Of a DNA stretch of 64,000 nt, positions 1-9,499 are shown one piece after another. The notes below the pieces were generated by a model, which had not been told where the DNA came from, did no database searches, and saw nothing but the letters and a program-made list of their open reading frames with translations. The stretch is from NCBI GenBank assembly GCA_023053575.1, contig JAKZAP010000009.1, positions 20,999,869 through 21,063,868 of the forward strand, in the 5' to 3' direction. Each line of letters opens with the position of its first letter. Within the stretch, counting starts at the first letter, position 1. The DNA is from Branchinecta lynchi (taxonomy: Eukaryota; Arthropoda; Branchiopoda; Anostraca; Branchinectidae). Made by a program: the position numbers and the translations under genes.

Positions 1-30
1 ATTACTTTGAATAATCACTGCACGGAAAAA

Positions 31-1074
31 CTAGTGCTGAGATTTAATTTTTGACACGGCTGCTGTTTTTGCTGCACGATTGGGGCGACGGCAGGTAATA
101 TTTTTTTCTGCATTTTGATCGACTTCGGTTTTGTTGTTAATAAGGGACTGAGGCTTAAATTTTCTTCCCTTAATAACCCCGTTCCACGTTTCCGGTAAAG
201 AGTACTCGCCTGTATCTCGGTTAATGCCTGTTCGGTTTTTCTTTATCTCAACGGCTTCTCGAATGGTTTGATGGAGTCCGGTGCACGTTGCAAGAATTTG
301 GGCTTTTTCAAAATGTACTGAATGGGATGGGTTTTCGAAAATATGTTCTGCAAGTGCAGATTTGAAAGTATAGTTATGACGGTGTCCGTTGGAGAGGGCG
401 TGGTCAATTTCTTGCTCATGCTCTGCAAGTCGTTTTCCGAAAGTTCTCTCTGTCCTTCCTACGTAACGCTTTCCGCAATCACAAGGTATTGAATAAATGC
501 CTCTTTGGTACTGATTTGGGACTTTATCTTTTCCGGAGTTTAGGTAAGACAGCAAAGTATTTTGGGTTCTGTGAAAGACTTGGATGTTGTATTTTTTCAA
601 ACTTTTGGACAATTTTTCGGTTACTCCGCGGACGTACGGAAGGTAAACGCGGGCATTTTTTTCTTCTACCTCACCATTACTAGTAGAACTTACAGGATCT
701 TTGGGGGATGAATGCAGCTTCAGTCGTCTTCTGATGATCTGTTCAACCAGTTGAATGGGGTATTTGTTTCCAAACAGGACGTCCCGAATGTGGCAAAGTT
801 CGTCATCTAGGAGATTTTTGTCGCAAATTTTGATGGCTCGGTCGACTAGTGAGATAACTACTCCGCGTTTCACATATTCTGGCTGGTAAGAATCATATGG
901 AAGGTATCGATCGTTGTGGGTGGGTTTTCTGTAGACTGAGCAGACAAAACTTCCTTCACTGTTAGCAATCAAAACATCTAGGTACGGCAGCTTCTGTGCA
1001 TCATTTTCAAATTCAATCGTGAACTGGATAGTCGGTTGAATTGAGTTTAAAGTGTCAACGACTAAACTACTTGA
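31..1074 (-). mobile_element. Penelope-like element, 5'-truncated: RT C-terminus plus GIY-YIG endonuclease
   Basis: The minus-strand frame is open from about 1086 down to the stop at 31. Its first part carries the end of a PLE reverse transcriptase: LPYLDVLI, then VYRKPTHNDRYL and KRGVV. The second part is a GIY-YIG nuclease: GIY followed ten residues later by YVG, then the Arg-rich RTERTFGKRLAEH segment, and a downstream IREAVEIKKN segment that supplies the expected acidic metal ligand. RT followed by a C-terminal GIY-YIG domain is the hallmark of endonuclease-bearing PLEs, which nick target DNA and prime cDNA synthesis. The RT palm (YADD region) is missing, so this copy is 5'-truncated and not autonomous. 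At about 1075 it abuts, head to head, a copy of the element's own terminal repeat on the plus strand. The surviving frame has no internal stop, so the insertion is fairly young. Confidence 0.93.
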
Positions 1075-1262
1075 AGATAATTTACCTTAATAAGATATTT
1101 ATAGTCGGTAGAAGCTTCAGTTATTTGTTACAGGTTTGTTTCCTTCCCCGAAGTTGAACAAGAAGATTGACAGCCTGACGAGGACCCTTGCCAAGAAGGG
1201 CCGAAATATCGCTGATGAAAAATCAGAGCTGACGTATCCGTGTAAACATTGTTTGAATAAAT
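1075..1262 (+). repeat. PLE terminal repeat with hammerhead-like core
   Basis: This repeat recurs at 2140, 25.6 kb and 31.6 kb. It runs from an AT-rich start through GGTTTGTTTCCTTCCCC to TTTGAATAAA. At 1175-1206 it holds CTGACGA, then GGACCCTT and AAGGGCC able to pair as stem II, then GAAA. This is the conserved core order of a hammerhead ribozyme, including the G-C pair closing stem II. PLEs are known to carry hammerhead motifs in their terminal repeats. I could not draw a convincing stem III. Confidence 0.7.
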
Positions 1263-1267
1263 TTAAC

Positions 1268-1375
1268 AAACTTTCCGGTTTCGGCCGGATTCCGGGCGAA
1301 CTACATGTCCGATGACAAAATGGTTTTCACCATCGTGTTCAGCATGTCTTTTTACCCCATAATCGATCACATTAG
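1268..1375 (+). repeat. Single monomer of the CCGGATTCCGG satellite family
   Basis: One unit containing TTTCGGCCGGATTCCGGGC, an ATGTCCG box and the AGCATGTCTT segment. The same unit is tandemly arrayed in larger elements at 42.6, 45.5, 48.1, 49.3, 53.0 and 62.9 kb. Confidence 0.75.
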
Positions 1376-1419
1376 CTATCTGAAAATATTTTGTTTATCT
1401 TCTTAAATATAGTGGTTTT

Positions 1420-1590
1420 CTTAAAATCAGCTGATTTTTCGTCAAAAAGTCGTATTTTTCTTAGCAATCTTCGTTTTTATCTGCAAAAACAGTCGGTAAA
1501 AATTACCAGCCAGTCGGTAAATACCTTGCCCACCCTCAAACAAACAAAAACATTTTAGGCAGTAACGCCTCTGGCTTCAAGCATAATCTA
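1420..1590. repeat. Dispersed repeat with CTGCAAAAACAGTCGGTAAA
   Basis: The segment around CTGCAAAAACAGTCGGTAAA, followed by a CTTGCCC stretch and AACGCCTCTGGCT, recurs at 18510-18710 and partly at 16555-16650. No coding potential is visible. The element class is unknown. Confidence 0.55.
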
Positions 1591-2029
1591 GCGGGCAGAA
1601 GCTCTTACACTGTGCTACCAAATCGAAGGATAGAAGCCTTGATGTAAGAAAATTATTCATGGATGACGAAGCTATGATTACAAGTTTCAGGGTTTGGGTT
1701 TCTTGTCATTAATTCCACCCAAGTCGAAAAAATTTTTGGGCCGGCGCGACCCCCCATTCGTGTAAAAAACAAACTTGCCGTCTCTGCAGGCCGGGGCATG
1801 AACGAACCCCAACCCTAATGTATGGAGGCACACTACTGTACACTGTACAAATCTGTGATTATTTTATAGATCTGAATTTTTACAATTTACCAATTCCCTG
1901 GAAAAGCGCAGAAGATTTCACCCAGCCATTATATAATCCTTCGCTTTAACCATCACTATACAAATAATTTCACAGAACTGATTTGCACAAATTTGTAGGG
2001 TCCTCGTCAGGCTGTCAAACCTTTTTCTG

Positions 2030-2330
2030 CATTTTTTTTTTTTTTAAACCCTTTCCTGTCATCACCCCAATTGTGCAGCAAAAACAGCGTCCGTGTCAAA
2101 ATTAAATATCAGGACTAGTTTTTTCATTACAGTGGTATCTGAAGGTAATTTACTTTAATAAGATATTTATAGTTGGTAAAAGCTTCCTTTATTTATTACA
2201 GGTTTGTTTCCTTCCCCGTTCACCCAGAGGGTCGACAGCCTGACGAGGACCCTTGCCAAGAAGGGCCTAAATATAGCTGATGAAGAATCATAGCTGACGT
2301 ATATCCGTTGTAAACATTGTTTGAATAAAC
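2030..2330 (+). mobile_element. PLE 3' end: decayed ORF tail, 3' UTR, terminal repeat
   Basis: Positions 2055-2110 are the plus-strand equivalent of the last codons of the PLE at the left edge (GCAGCAAAAACAG... matching RAAKTAAVS). About 100 bases of 3' UTR and the terminal repeat with GGTTTGTTTCC follow, ending at TTTGAATAAA. The hammerhead-like core at 2240 keeps CTGACGA but has TAAA in place of GAAA, so it should not cleave. Confidence 0.7.
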
Positions 2331-2334
2331 CTGG

Positions 2335-2665
2335 AAGTTATACTGAATAGATTACCGAACCCCAATCAAGATTCCGAATAATGTACAACCAATAGCTTAT
2401 TCGGGATTCTGTGTAACTACGGAATCTCCATAAATATACCGAATAGTTCCGGCATCGAAAAATTACCAATTCAGCAAATTCTCTCACCAAATTCGTGATA
2501 ACTACCAAATCCTGGCAACTATACCGAATCCCGGTGGTTATACCGAAGAGATCTGCACAGATAGCCTATTTAGGATTATGTATAACTACCAAATCCCCGT
2601 AAAATATCAAAAAGTTCTGCTATGGAACAAATACCAAACAAGTTTACCGAATATCAAAAAGGTGG
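2335..2665. repeat. Degenerate tandem repeat, about 170-bp period
   Basis: Two diverged units are visible, one with AGCTTATTCGGGATTCTGTG near 2393 and one with AGCCTATTTAGGATTATGTA near 2563. Each is followed by TAACTAC, AATC and a TACCGAAT-like motif. No coding potential is seen. From 2666 to 3224 I see nothing I can identify. Confidence 0.45.
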
Positions 2666-3224
2666 GGGGGTGACAACACCCCTCTTGCAACGCCCCTGGT
2701 CGTCTTAGGATGATGATCAAAGCCACTCATGGAAAATAAACAATCAATCAATGAAGTTATGTTCAACAATCTGCTTATTGGCTTCCATGCATTAGCATTG
2801 TTATGACATTTGATACAATGTGGTGATTATTCACACACAAAAATATCCCCAGCCCAGCCCAAATACGACTGAACTTTATAAAAGAAAGGGGGTTCCCAGA
2901 GGACTAGCTGAGAACATCAACAATCATCAAATCTACTTGCTAATGTTCTACTATACTTAAAATTACCAAATTCAGAGCAGGCTGCTATGGCAACCACCTG
3001 TATACCAACCAATATGAAACAAACATAAGAAAATTGTTCATTAATTACAATATTTGTGTTTATTGCAGCTAACTCACCACATCTTTTCTTCCTCTTCCGA
3101 ACACAGTACAATGTCGGTAGATGGCACAATCCACCGGGGAATAAAAGCCGCTAGATAGCGCCGAGACGCCACTCGTCTTAAGTCGTAAATCAAAACACGG
3201 AATTTGGAAAGCAACAGGTAAAAT

Positions 3225-3915
3225 AACAAGACCAAAGGTTTAACTGGGATACCAAAAACTTAATATTTGATCCAGACAATTTGGTCTGGTAGATATCTTG
3301 TCTTCGTCAGACTCCTTGAACATTTTTACTATTAAGAATCAGAAACAAGAAGGTCAACAATGAATTATCCGAGAAAACAAAGTTCAGATATGGATTCAAC
3401 ATGTGTGTATTTACCCCTAGGCTATACGTCATACCTACTTTGAAGAAACTGATCCAATCATCCTGCCTTACTTCTCCCAAATCTCCAGTTTCGACCGGAT
3501 TTCGTATTTTGAACTAAAGCTCAAAAAACGAATTCTGCTTATCACCTTACCCCTGCGTCTAATCAATATTCAGATAAAACTTAAACTTTAAACAAATTTT
3601 CGAGTTTCAGCCGGATTCCGGACGAACTATATGTCCGGGTAGAATGAGTGTGAAAAGCGCATTCAGCAGGTCTTCGTACCCCTAAATCAAACACCTAATC
3701 ATCAGATAAAACTTTTACTTTTAGCAAATTTTCCGGTTTCGGACGGATTCCGGGCTAACTACTTGTCCGACAAAAAAAAATATTTTATATAAATGATCAG
3801 TATGTTTTCTTACCCTTGAATCGAACTTCTAATCAACTTTTTACAAAACTTTTTCTTTTAGCAAACTTTCCGGTTTGGCCAGATTCCATGCGAACTGCTT
3901 GTCCTGCTTGTCTGG
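3225..3915 (+). repeat. Satellite-bearing dispersed element, left part
   Basis: It opens with the left-end sequence shared by the family (GGGATaCCAAAA, then TTGATCCAGACAATTtGGTC). Degenerate monomers follow, with cores near 3490, 3600, 3740 and 3870 (GTTTCGGaCGGATTCCGGGC). The right end is missing. Confidence 0.65.
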
Positions 3916-3984
3916 AAGTACCCTAATTCGCAATCAGCGGACTGGTCGCCCGACAGACAGACCGACGGAAATCGTTAAAAAAAA

Positions 3985-4395
3985 ATTACTGGCTGTGCAG
4001 AGTAGAAGCAGAAAGGGCGAAACCAGCAAATCGCAAACCCCCAAGCCTGATAGCTCTGCTTGCACGGGGGCACACCAGGTTGTACGTGTCCATGGTGGCG
4101 AATGTTCTGCCAACTTAAAACCAGGAAATTATTGGACATAGACTGGCGAAACTGTTGGGAGTGGCGTGGCACACCCGCTGGGAATTCGATAAGATTAATC
4201 AGGGCAAAATGAATAAGCTTATCAAGCTTAAGAGGGAATTGAATCAGTGGTAGTGACGAGGATTATCATTGTTATCAAAATAATAAAGGTAATGCATCAT
4301 TCAAGTACACTATGAAAGGTTTCTTGAAGAAGGTACTGTTCCAATTTTTTTAAATCCCTAGCTCTGTGAAGTATTTGTCTTCAGGCTTTATAGAT
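3985..4395 (-). repeat. Duplicated segment, copy A, with a decayed exon-like stretch
   Basis: It is homologous to 6380-6720 (copy B) and, over its first 200 bases, to 8215-8440 (copy C). Read on the minus strand, copy A has an ATG in an almost ideal context (CGCCACCATGG) at about 4090 and stays open for about 35 codons. The place where copy B has a good donor (CAGCCG|GTAAGT) reads CAGCCA|GTAATT here. It may be a decayed first exon of the same minus-strand locus as the OTU-like exons. Function unknown. Confidence 0.4.
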
Positions 4396-4727
4396 GGCCT
4401 ACGGAAGAAGCCACAAGATGAGAAGATGCTATTTTAAGTATGCGAAGCACCTGCTTTATTGTCGAAGTTATACCACAGCCAAATGCTAACGGAGCATTTC
4501 CAAGTTAAAGATGAAAGAGTCACACGTTTGGAAACATCGTCGGCTCTGCCAAAAATCATGGACAAGACGGCCCAGCCAGCAAATGACACTCTACATTCTT
4601 TTCTGACCGATGAACGAAAAATTTTATATTGTATTTGTTGTGTTTATTTCATTCTTTATTTTATTTGACATACTCCGCTTTTCAAATGGCGGGTCAGAAA
4701 TAAATTACTTACTTCCTTACTTATTAC
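4396..4727 (+). mobile_element. LINE 3' fragment with TTAC-type tail, inserted in copy A
   Basis: It contains a degenerate FKYAKHLL reading typical of one LINE family also seen at 34.1, 41.7 and 44.6 kb, then a 3' UTR with CATACTCCGCTTTTCAAATGGCGGG and a TTACTTACTTCCTTACTTATT tail. The duplicate at 6717 runs straight from GGCTTTATA to AAGGCTGCC, so this piece arrived after the segment was duplicated. Confidence 0.7.
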
Positions 4728-4992
4728 GGCTGCCTAAGAATTGGCGAACATATGATGAAGAAAAGCTCTACGCTCTAGGCTAGTAGTCTAGATAAGTTGA
4801 CTGAGACACTGAATAGTTCAGAGCGGATAGAATTGACGGACTTGTTGTCATAGAGAAAAGGTTCGTATTATGCTAGCATCAAAATACTATGTCTGAGCTT
4901 CAGATTTTACAGAAAGAAAAGGTGTTTCCGACAATAACATATTCCAGCGTATCTCCTTTAAGGTCATACAAACATCAATCACATCCACTTAC

Positions 4993-5166
4993 CTCAGGCC
5001 AGACCGGATGGTTTAAACCACTTGGACCAGGGTGGTTCATATTAACTAGTACATCTTGCATCATTGCATGACTCCACTCTCCGGAATAATGGAACGCAAT
5101 TGCGGCTAAATAGTTGTACGAAGTGTCATCGAAAATGGCGGCTCATTCATCATCTTGTCTTGATGG
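4993..5166 (-). pseudogene. OTU-like exon, copy 1 (start codon lost)
   Basis: The block is bounded on the minus strand by an acceptor (CTTTTCAG) and a donor (GAG|GTAAG). It is 174 nt long. Read through from the acceptor in phase 0 it meets TGA after seven codons. Copy 2 has a GCCGCCATG start at the matching place, where copy 1 reads GCCGCCATT. From there 48 codons are open (FDDTSYNYLAAIAFHYSG...). The peptide resembles the opening helix of an OTU domain. The lost start suggests this unit is dead unless it is spliced in another way. Confidence 0.45.
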
Positions 5167-5438
5167 CTGAAAAGTCGGAAATTAGAATCCGGTCGGACGA
5201 TGTTTTCCGGAGGAGAAGGAGGGTGTTCTCAGTGGAGGTAGTGACAAAATAGGATTATTTTCACTGACATTCAATTGGCATGGGTATCATCATGAAAACT
5301 ACGTCAATGACACGATAGAGGCTGGCGAAACTGTTGGGGGGGGGGGACAAATCCGCTGGCGCTCTTGAGGTAAACTGAAATCTAGAAAAGAGTATAAACT
5401 CCATAAAGGTCATCCAAACATAAATCACACCAGCTTAC

Positions 5439-5612
5439 CTCAGGCCAGGCCGGATGGTTGAAACCACTTAGACCAGGCTGGTTCATATTAACTAATACCT
5501 CTTGCATCATTGCATGACTCCTCTCTCCGGAATAATGGAACGCCATTGCGGCTAGATAGTTGTACGAAGTGTCGTCGAACATGGCGGCTCATTCGTCATC
5601 TTGTCTTGATGA
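5439..5612 (-). CDS. OTU-like exon, copy 2 (possible first coding exon)
   Basis: The 174-nt block has acceptor and donor motifs. After an in-frame TGA near its 5' end comes GCCGCCATG, an excellent start context, and 48 open codons to the phase-0 donor GAG|GTAAGC. The peptide (MFDDTSYNYLAAMAFHYSGE, then RSHAMMQEVLVNM) aligns by eye with the start of OTU cysteine proteases, where DGNC(L/F)FRA is followed by a helix, a G, and an LR..VV...M helix. The residue at the catalytic Cys position reads Asn, so deubiquitinase activity is not expected. It could also be an unrelated helical exon. The family match is inference. Confidence 0.5.
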
Positions 5613-5882
5613 CTGAAAAGTCGGAAATTAGAATCCGGTCGGACGATGTTTTCCGGAGGAGAAGGAGGGTGTTCTCAGTGGAGGTAGTGACAAAATAGGA
5701 TTATTTTCACTGACATTCAATTGGCATGGGTATCATCATGAAAACTACGTCAATGACACGATAGAGGCTGGCGAAACTGTTGGGGGGGGGGGACTAATCC
5801 GCTGGCGCTCTTGAGGTAAACTGGAATCTAGAAAAGAGTAAACTCCATAAAGGTCATCCAAACATAAATCACACCAACTTAC

Positions 5883-6050
5883 CTCAGGCCAGACCGGATG
5901 GTTGAAACCACTTGGACCAGGGTGGTTCATATTAACTAGTATCTCTTGCCTCATTGCCTGACTCCTCTCTCCGGAATAATGGAACGCCATTGCGTCTAGA
6001 AAGTTGTATGAAGTCCCATCGAGCATCCCATCGTCATCTTGTCTTGATGG
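5883..6050 (-). CDS. OTU-like exon, copy 3 (symmetric 0-0 exon)
   Basis: This copy is 168 nt with an acceptor (CTTTTCAG|CCA) and donor (GAG|GTAAGT), and is open through all 56 codons. Phase 0 at both sides means it can be inserted, skipped or joined to copy 4 without shifting frame. It begins PSRQDDDGMLDGTSYNFLDA and ends in HPVWPE. Compared with copies 1 and 2 it lacks the 6 nt that create the TGA. The conserved D-G...F-x-x-A followed by the helix is what suggests an OTU fold. Asn again replaces the expected Cys. Confidence 0.5.
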
Positions 6051-6379
6051 CTGAAAAGTCCGGAAATAAGAATTCGGTCGGACGATGTTTTCGAGGGGAG
6101 GGAGGGAGTTGCTCAGTGGAGGTAGCGACAAAATAGCATTAGGTCCACTGACATTCAACTGGCATGGGTATCATCACGAAAACTACGTCAATGACTACGA
6201 TAGAGGATGACAAAAATGTTGGGGTGGGGGGCGGGGGGACAAATCCGCTGACACCCTTGAGGTAAACCGGAATTTCGACAAGAGTAAGCATGGAGGATAA
6301 GTGCGCAAGCGCTCAGCCGTGGAGTGTGAAAGTAAAATAAATGTGTTATCACATTTCATATACAAACAGCGTTAAAACA

Positions 6380-6955
6380 AAAAAACTTACCGGCTGTGCA
6401 GAGTAGAAGCACAAACGGCGACACCAGACAATCACAAACCCCCAAGCAAGTAGCACTGCTTGCATTGAAACTGTTGGGGGTGGTGTGACAGACCCGCTGG
6501 GACTTGAGGCAATCTGGAATGTCAATAAGAGTAAGCAGGGCCAAACTAATAAGCTTATCAAACTTAAGAGGGAAGTTGAATCAGTGGTAGTGACGAGGAT
6601 TATCATCGTTATCAAAATAATAAACGTAATGCATCATTCAGGTACACAAGGAAAGGTTTCTTGAAAGAACGTACGGTTCCAATTTTTCAAAATCCCTATG
6701 TCTTTGAAGTATTTTTCAGGCTTTATATTAAGGCTGCCTAGTAATTGGCAAACTAATCACGAAGAAAAGCTGCACTCTCTAAGCTATCATAGTAGACTAA
6801 ATAAGTTGACTGAGCCACCGAACTGTTCATGAGCGGATGGAATTGACGAACTTGTTGTCATAAAGGATTGGTAGCTTCAAAATATTAGTGAGCTTCAGAT
6901 TTTATAGAAAGAAAAGGTGTTTCCAACAATAACATACCCACCATATCAAATTACT
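6380..6955 (-). repeat. Duplicated segment, copy B
   Basis: Homologous to 3985-4955 without the LINE insertion. It keeps the best donor of the three copies (CAGCCG|GTAAGTTTTT on the minus strand near 6390), preceded by a short open stretch. Its end (AAAAGGTGTTTCC) is again followed by CTCCTTTAAG, as in copy A. Confidence 0.6.
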
Positions 6956-7689
6956 CCTTTAAGTCTCTGATTCATGTGGGCCGAGAAGGTGGGGTGAGAC
7001 ACGATCATTTTTCAATGGGTCGAATTTTTAAGAACACACTGTTACCTTTGTTTTCTTCAAAATCTTTACGGTCGCCAACGTTTTCCGCTTGAACACGATT
7101 CACTGTTGAAAGCAAGTTCACGATTGCTAATTAACTATTCATTGATCTCCCAGCGAAGGTCAAAAGAGTCACTACCTTCAAAAACTTCGAGAAGATCGAG
7201 TGGCATGTAAGAGGATTAAAAGAACTAAGCAGGCCTATATCAATCACCATGTGGACCTTTAGATATGTCAGAAGAAGAAATCATCGGACAGTTTGATATT
7301 TTTTGGTCTCGGAAGCTGAATATTATTTAGCTCAATTTCAGAATCTTCAAGAAATCACTATAACGAATTTAGTATAATTTACGGCGTTTGTTTATTATGA
7401 TCTATTTTACATACTTCCTTCTTTGGAATTAACAAGAAAAAACAGAAAACAAAATACTTATAGAAATCGATAATACCAATAATTAGTTTGATTTTTCTAC
7501 ACATTTTCCATGTGCCTGACAAATAAAAAACGTTTTGTTGGAGCCACATTCAAACTATGATCCCAGCCTCCCCATGTCGGGGGCTTCCGACCCGCGCCAC
7601 TACATGACCCAGGGGTCGGATCGAGACGTGGCTTCGTCTTGGGTGTGGAGGGGTCTCGGCTAGACACTGCAAGTGCTAGAATGCTTATG
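6956..7689. mobile_element. ~735-bp insertion of unknown class
   Basis: In copy A the sequence passes directly from TCTCCTTTAAGG into TCATaCAAACAT. In copy B, CTCCTTTAAG occurs on both sides of 735 extra bases, which behaves as a target-site duplication of about 10 bases. The insert has a GC-rich block (7570-7680) and no ORF of note. I see no TIR, so a retrotransposed piece is the likelier explanation. Confidence 0.45.
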
Positions 7690-7735
7690 ATGCAACTCCT
7701 TTAAGGTCATCCAAACATTAATCATAACAACTTAC

Positions 7736-7903
7736 CTCAGGCCAAACCGGATGGTTTAAACCACTTGGACCAGGGTGGTTCATATTAACAAGTACTTCTT
7801 GCATCGTTGCCTGACTCCTCTCTCCGGAATAATGGAACGCCATTGCGGCTTGACAGTCGTGTGAAGTCCCATCGAGCATCCCATCGTCATCTTGTCTTGA
7901 TGG
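7736..7903 (-). CDS. OTU-like exon, copy 4
   Basis: 168 nt, open in phase 0 from acceptor TTTCTAG|CCA to donor GAG|GTAAG. It starts PSRQDDDGMLDGTS like copy 3, then reads HDCQAAMAFHYSGE where the others have YN(F/Y)LxA. Its Cys sits one residue after the position expected for the catalytic one. That all four copies keep matching lengths and an open frame despite many substitutions argues for past selection on the peptide. Confidence 0.48.
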
Positions 7904-8214
7904 CTAGAAAGTCAGGAAATCAGAATCCGACCGGACAAAGTTTTCCGGAGGGGAAGGAGGGTGTTGCTCAGTGGAGGTAGTGACAAAATAGGATTATTTT
8001 CACTAACATTCAATTGGCATGGGTATCATCATGAAAACTAAGTCAACGACTACGATAGAGGCTGACGAAACTGTTGGGGGGGGGGGGGGGACAAATTCGC
8101 TGACACCCTTGAGGTAAACTGGAATTTAGACAAGAGTAAGCATGGAGGACAAGTGCGCAAGCGCTCAGACGTGGAGTGTGAAAGTAAATGTTTATCACAT
8201 TTCATATACAAACA

Positions 8215-8440
8215 GCGTTAGAAAAAAAAATTACCGACTGCGCAGAGTAGGAGAACAAACGGCGACACCAGATAATCACAAACCCCTAGCCTAATAGCTG
8301 CTTGCATGGCGGCACACCAGGTTCTCCGTGTCCATGATGGCGAATGTTCTGCGAACTTAACCAGGAAATGACTGGGCAGAGACTGACGAAACTGTTGGGG
8401 GTAGTGTGGCACACCCACTGGGACTCTTGAGGTCACTGTT
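8215..8440 (-). pseudogene. Duplicated segment, copy C, decayed exon
   Basis: Homologous to the start of copy A. On the minus strand the ATGGACACG start is present in good context, but an in-frame TAG falls at about codon 15 (where copy A reads through), and the donor is CAGTCG|GTAATT. Treated as a decayed copy. Confidence 0.45.
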
Positions 8441-8454
8441 TTGGTGGGAAAGGG

Positions 8455-8638
8455 CTGTGTCTTAGGGCTTGAGACAGTCCCAGTGCCCACCAAAATTGCA
8501 GCCCTCTTCATCGTACTCAACCCAGTTTTGTGCAACACACTTTTTTTCTCCACAAGCAGATAGTGCGCCGCCGATTCCCATTTCACTCCGCAGATGCGGC
8601 AGGCATCTCCTTGATCCATAACACCGTCTTTTTTCCTA
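8455..8638 (-). pseudogene. PHD-finger-like exon, frameshifted at an A-run
   Basis: After a likely acceptor (CCTATTTGTAG) the minus strand reads GDACRICGVKW in one frame. After a run of seven A it reads CVAQNWVEYDEEGCNFGG then HWDCLKP in another. Together the pieces show C-x2-C, a later Cys, W-V-x-Y-D and C-x4-H-x2-C, the zinc-ligand layout of the second half of a PHD finger. One expected Cys reads Tyr. The frame change at a homopolymer could be a real mutation or a sequencing error. PHD fingers read histone marks and also occur in some transposon proteins. It lies directly upstream of OTU-like copy 4 on the same strand. Confidence 0.35.
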
Positions 8639-8689
8639 CAAATAGGACTGAGTCGGCAAACCTCGGATCAGGAAGGGCCTAGAGGGGAG

Positions 8690-9190
8690 TTGACCGAAGG
8701 GGAGGGGCAGGTGACGCTTTGAGTGCCAATGTACTCGGCACGTCACAACAACTCGCAATCGGCGACTCGCCGGTCTCTGTAGTTGACGGGGGAGACGCAC
8801 CAACCCTGACTTCAAAATAAAGGTCCGACGCCGATTCACTTCCTACAGTCCAGTGCTGCAGCGGCGCAGAATCTGCACTTTGCAATACGGGTGTAATATC
8901 GTTTGCTGCAGCCTGGATTCTCGGTGGGGGGGGGGGCGGCGAATATTTCGGGTCGCTTTGCCTTTTTCTCTTCTCCGCTCTGGACCCTACCCACTCTGAA
9001 CGTCAACTGCAACGTTTGGTTCAAGGTCTTCGTTGAGACCGGCGCTGTCGCCGACGGCTGTGGCATGGACTAAGTGCATATCGGCTTTTTGGCCAACTGC
9101 ACGTGATGTGTCATAAGTCCACACGTAGAACTTCCCGATGCCACTTGGTATGTTCGATGTTATTTTTATTTCAAGTTTCTTTCCGGTCAA
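8690..9190 (-). other. Possible upstream exons of the minus-strand locus
   Basis: Minus-strand frames read KLEIKITSNIPSGIGKFYVW then TYDTSRAVGQKADMHLVHA (about 9180-9020), then a Ser/Pro/Thr-rich stretch (SPPSTTETGESPIASCC, about 8860-8690). The two frames change at a long C-run near 8925. The first segment has a plausible beta-strand pattern. The second looks like a disordered linker. A poly-G/C run at 9211-9222 interrupts further extension. Could be true exons with homopolymer errors, or chance. Confidence 0.25.
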
Positions 9191-9499
9191 TTGGCAAGGG
9201 CGTCCCGAGGGGGGGGGGGGGCGCAGCGCCCCCCTACGTTTTTGGCATTTGGTCAAATTTTTGCCGAAGGCGAAAATTCGGTCAAAACACAAAGTCAAAA
9301 CAACCGTTACGAGAGTTTTGCAGCAAAGCATCCCAGTACAACCGTCGAGCTTACATCAAGGATGAAGAACTTAGAGCTGGTTTTGACTTTTCCAACACTC
9401 GACCCGAACGAATGGGATGAAATAAGGGGCTGAACGAATCCGGATGTCCCGACGTAAAAAGCAGAAGACTCAGATTCTAGAATTAGTGCTTAACAGAGG

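Larger units (their letters stand above)
4956..6298 (-). repeat. Three tandem ~445-bp units, each with one exon
   Basis: The units start near 4956, 5400 and 5848. Each begins with AAGGTCAT, carries an exon-like block on the minus strand with an intact donor and acceptor, and ends in a poly-G run followed by ACAAATCCGCTG. A fourth copy lies at 7690-8140. Units 1 and 2 are closest to each other. Copy number of the poly-G run varies between units. Confidence 0.85.

Noticed and set aside
9103..9433. Three overlapping plus-strand ORFs around the poly-G run
   Set aside because: They are frame shadows through a G/C homopolymer. None has a coherent protein pattern.
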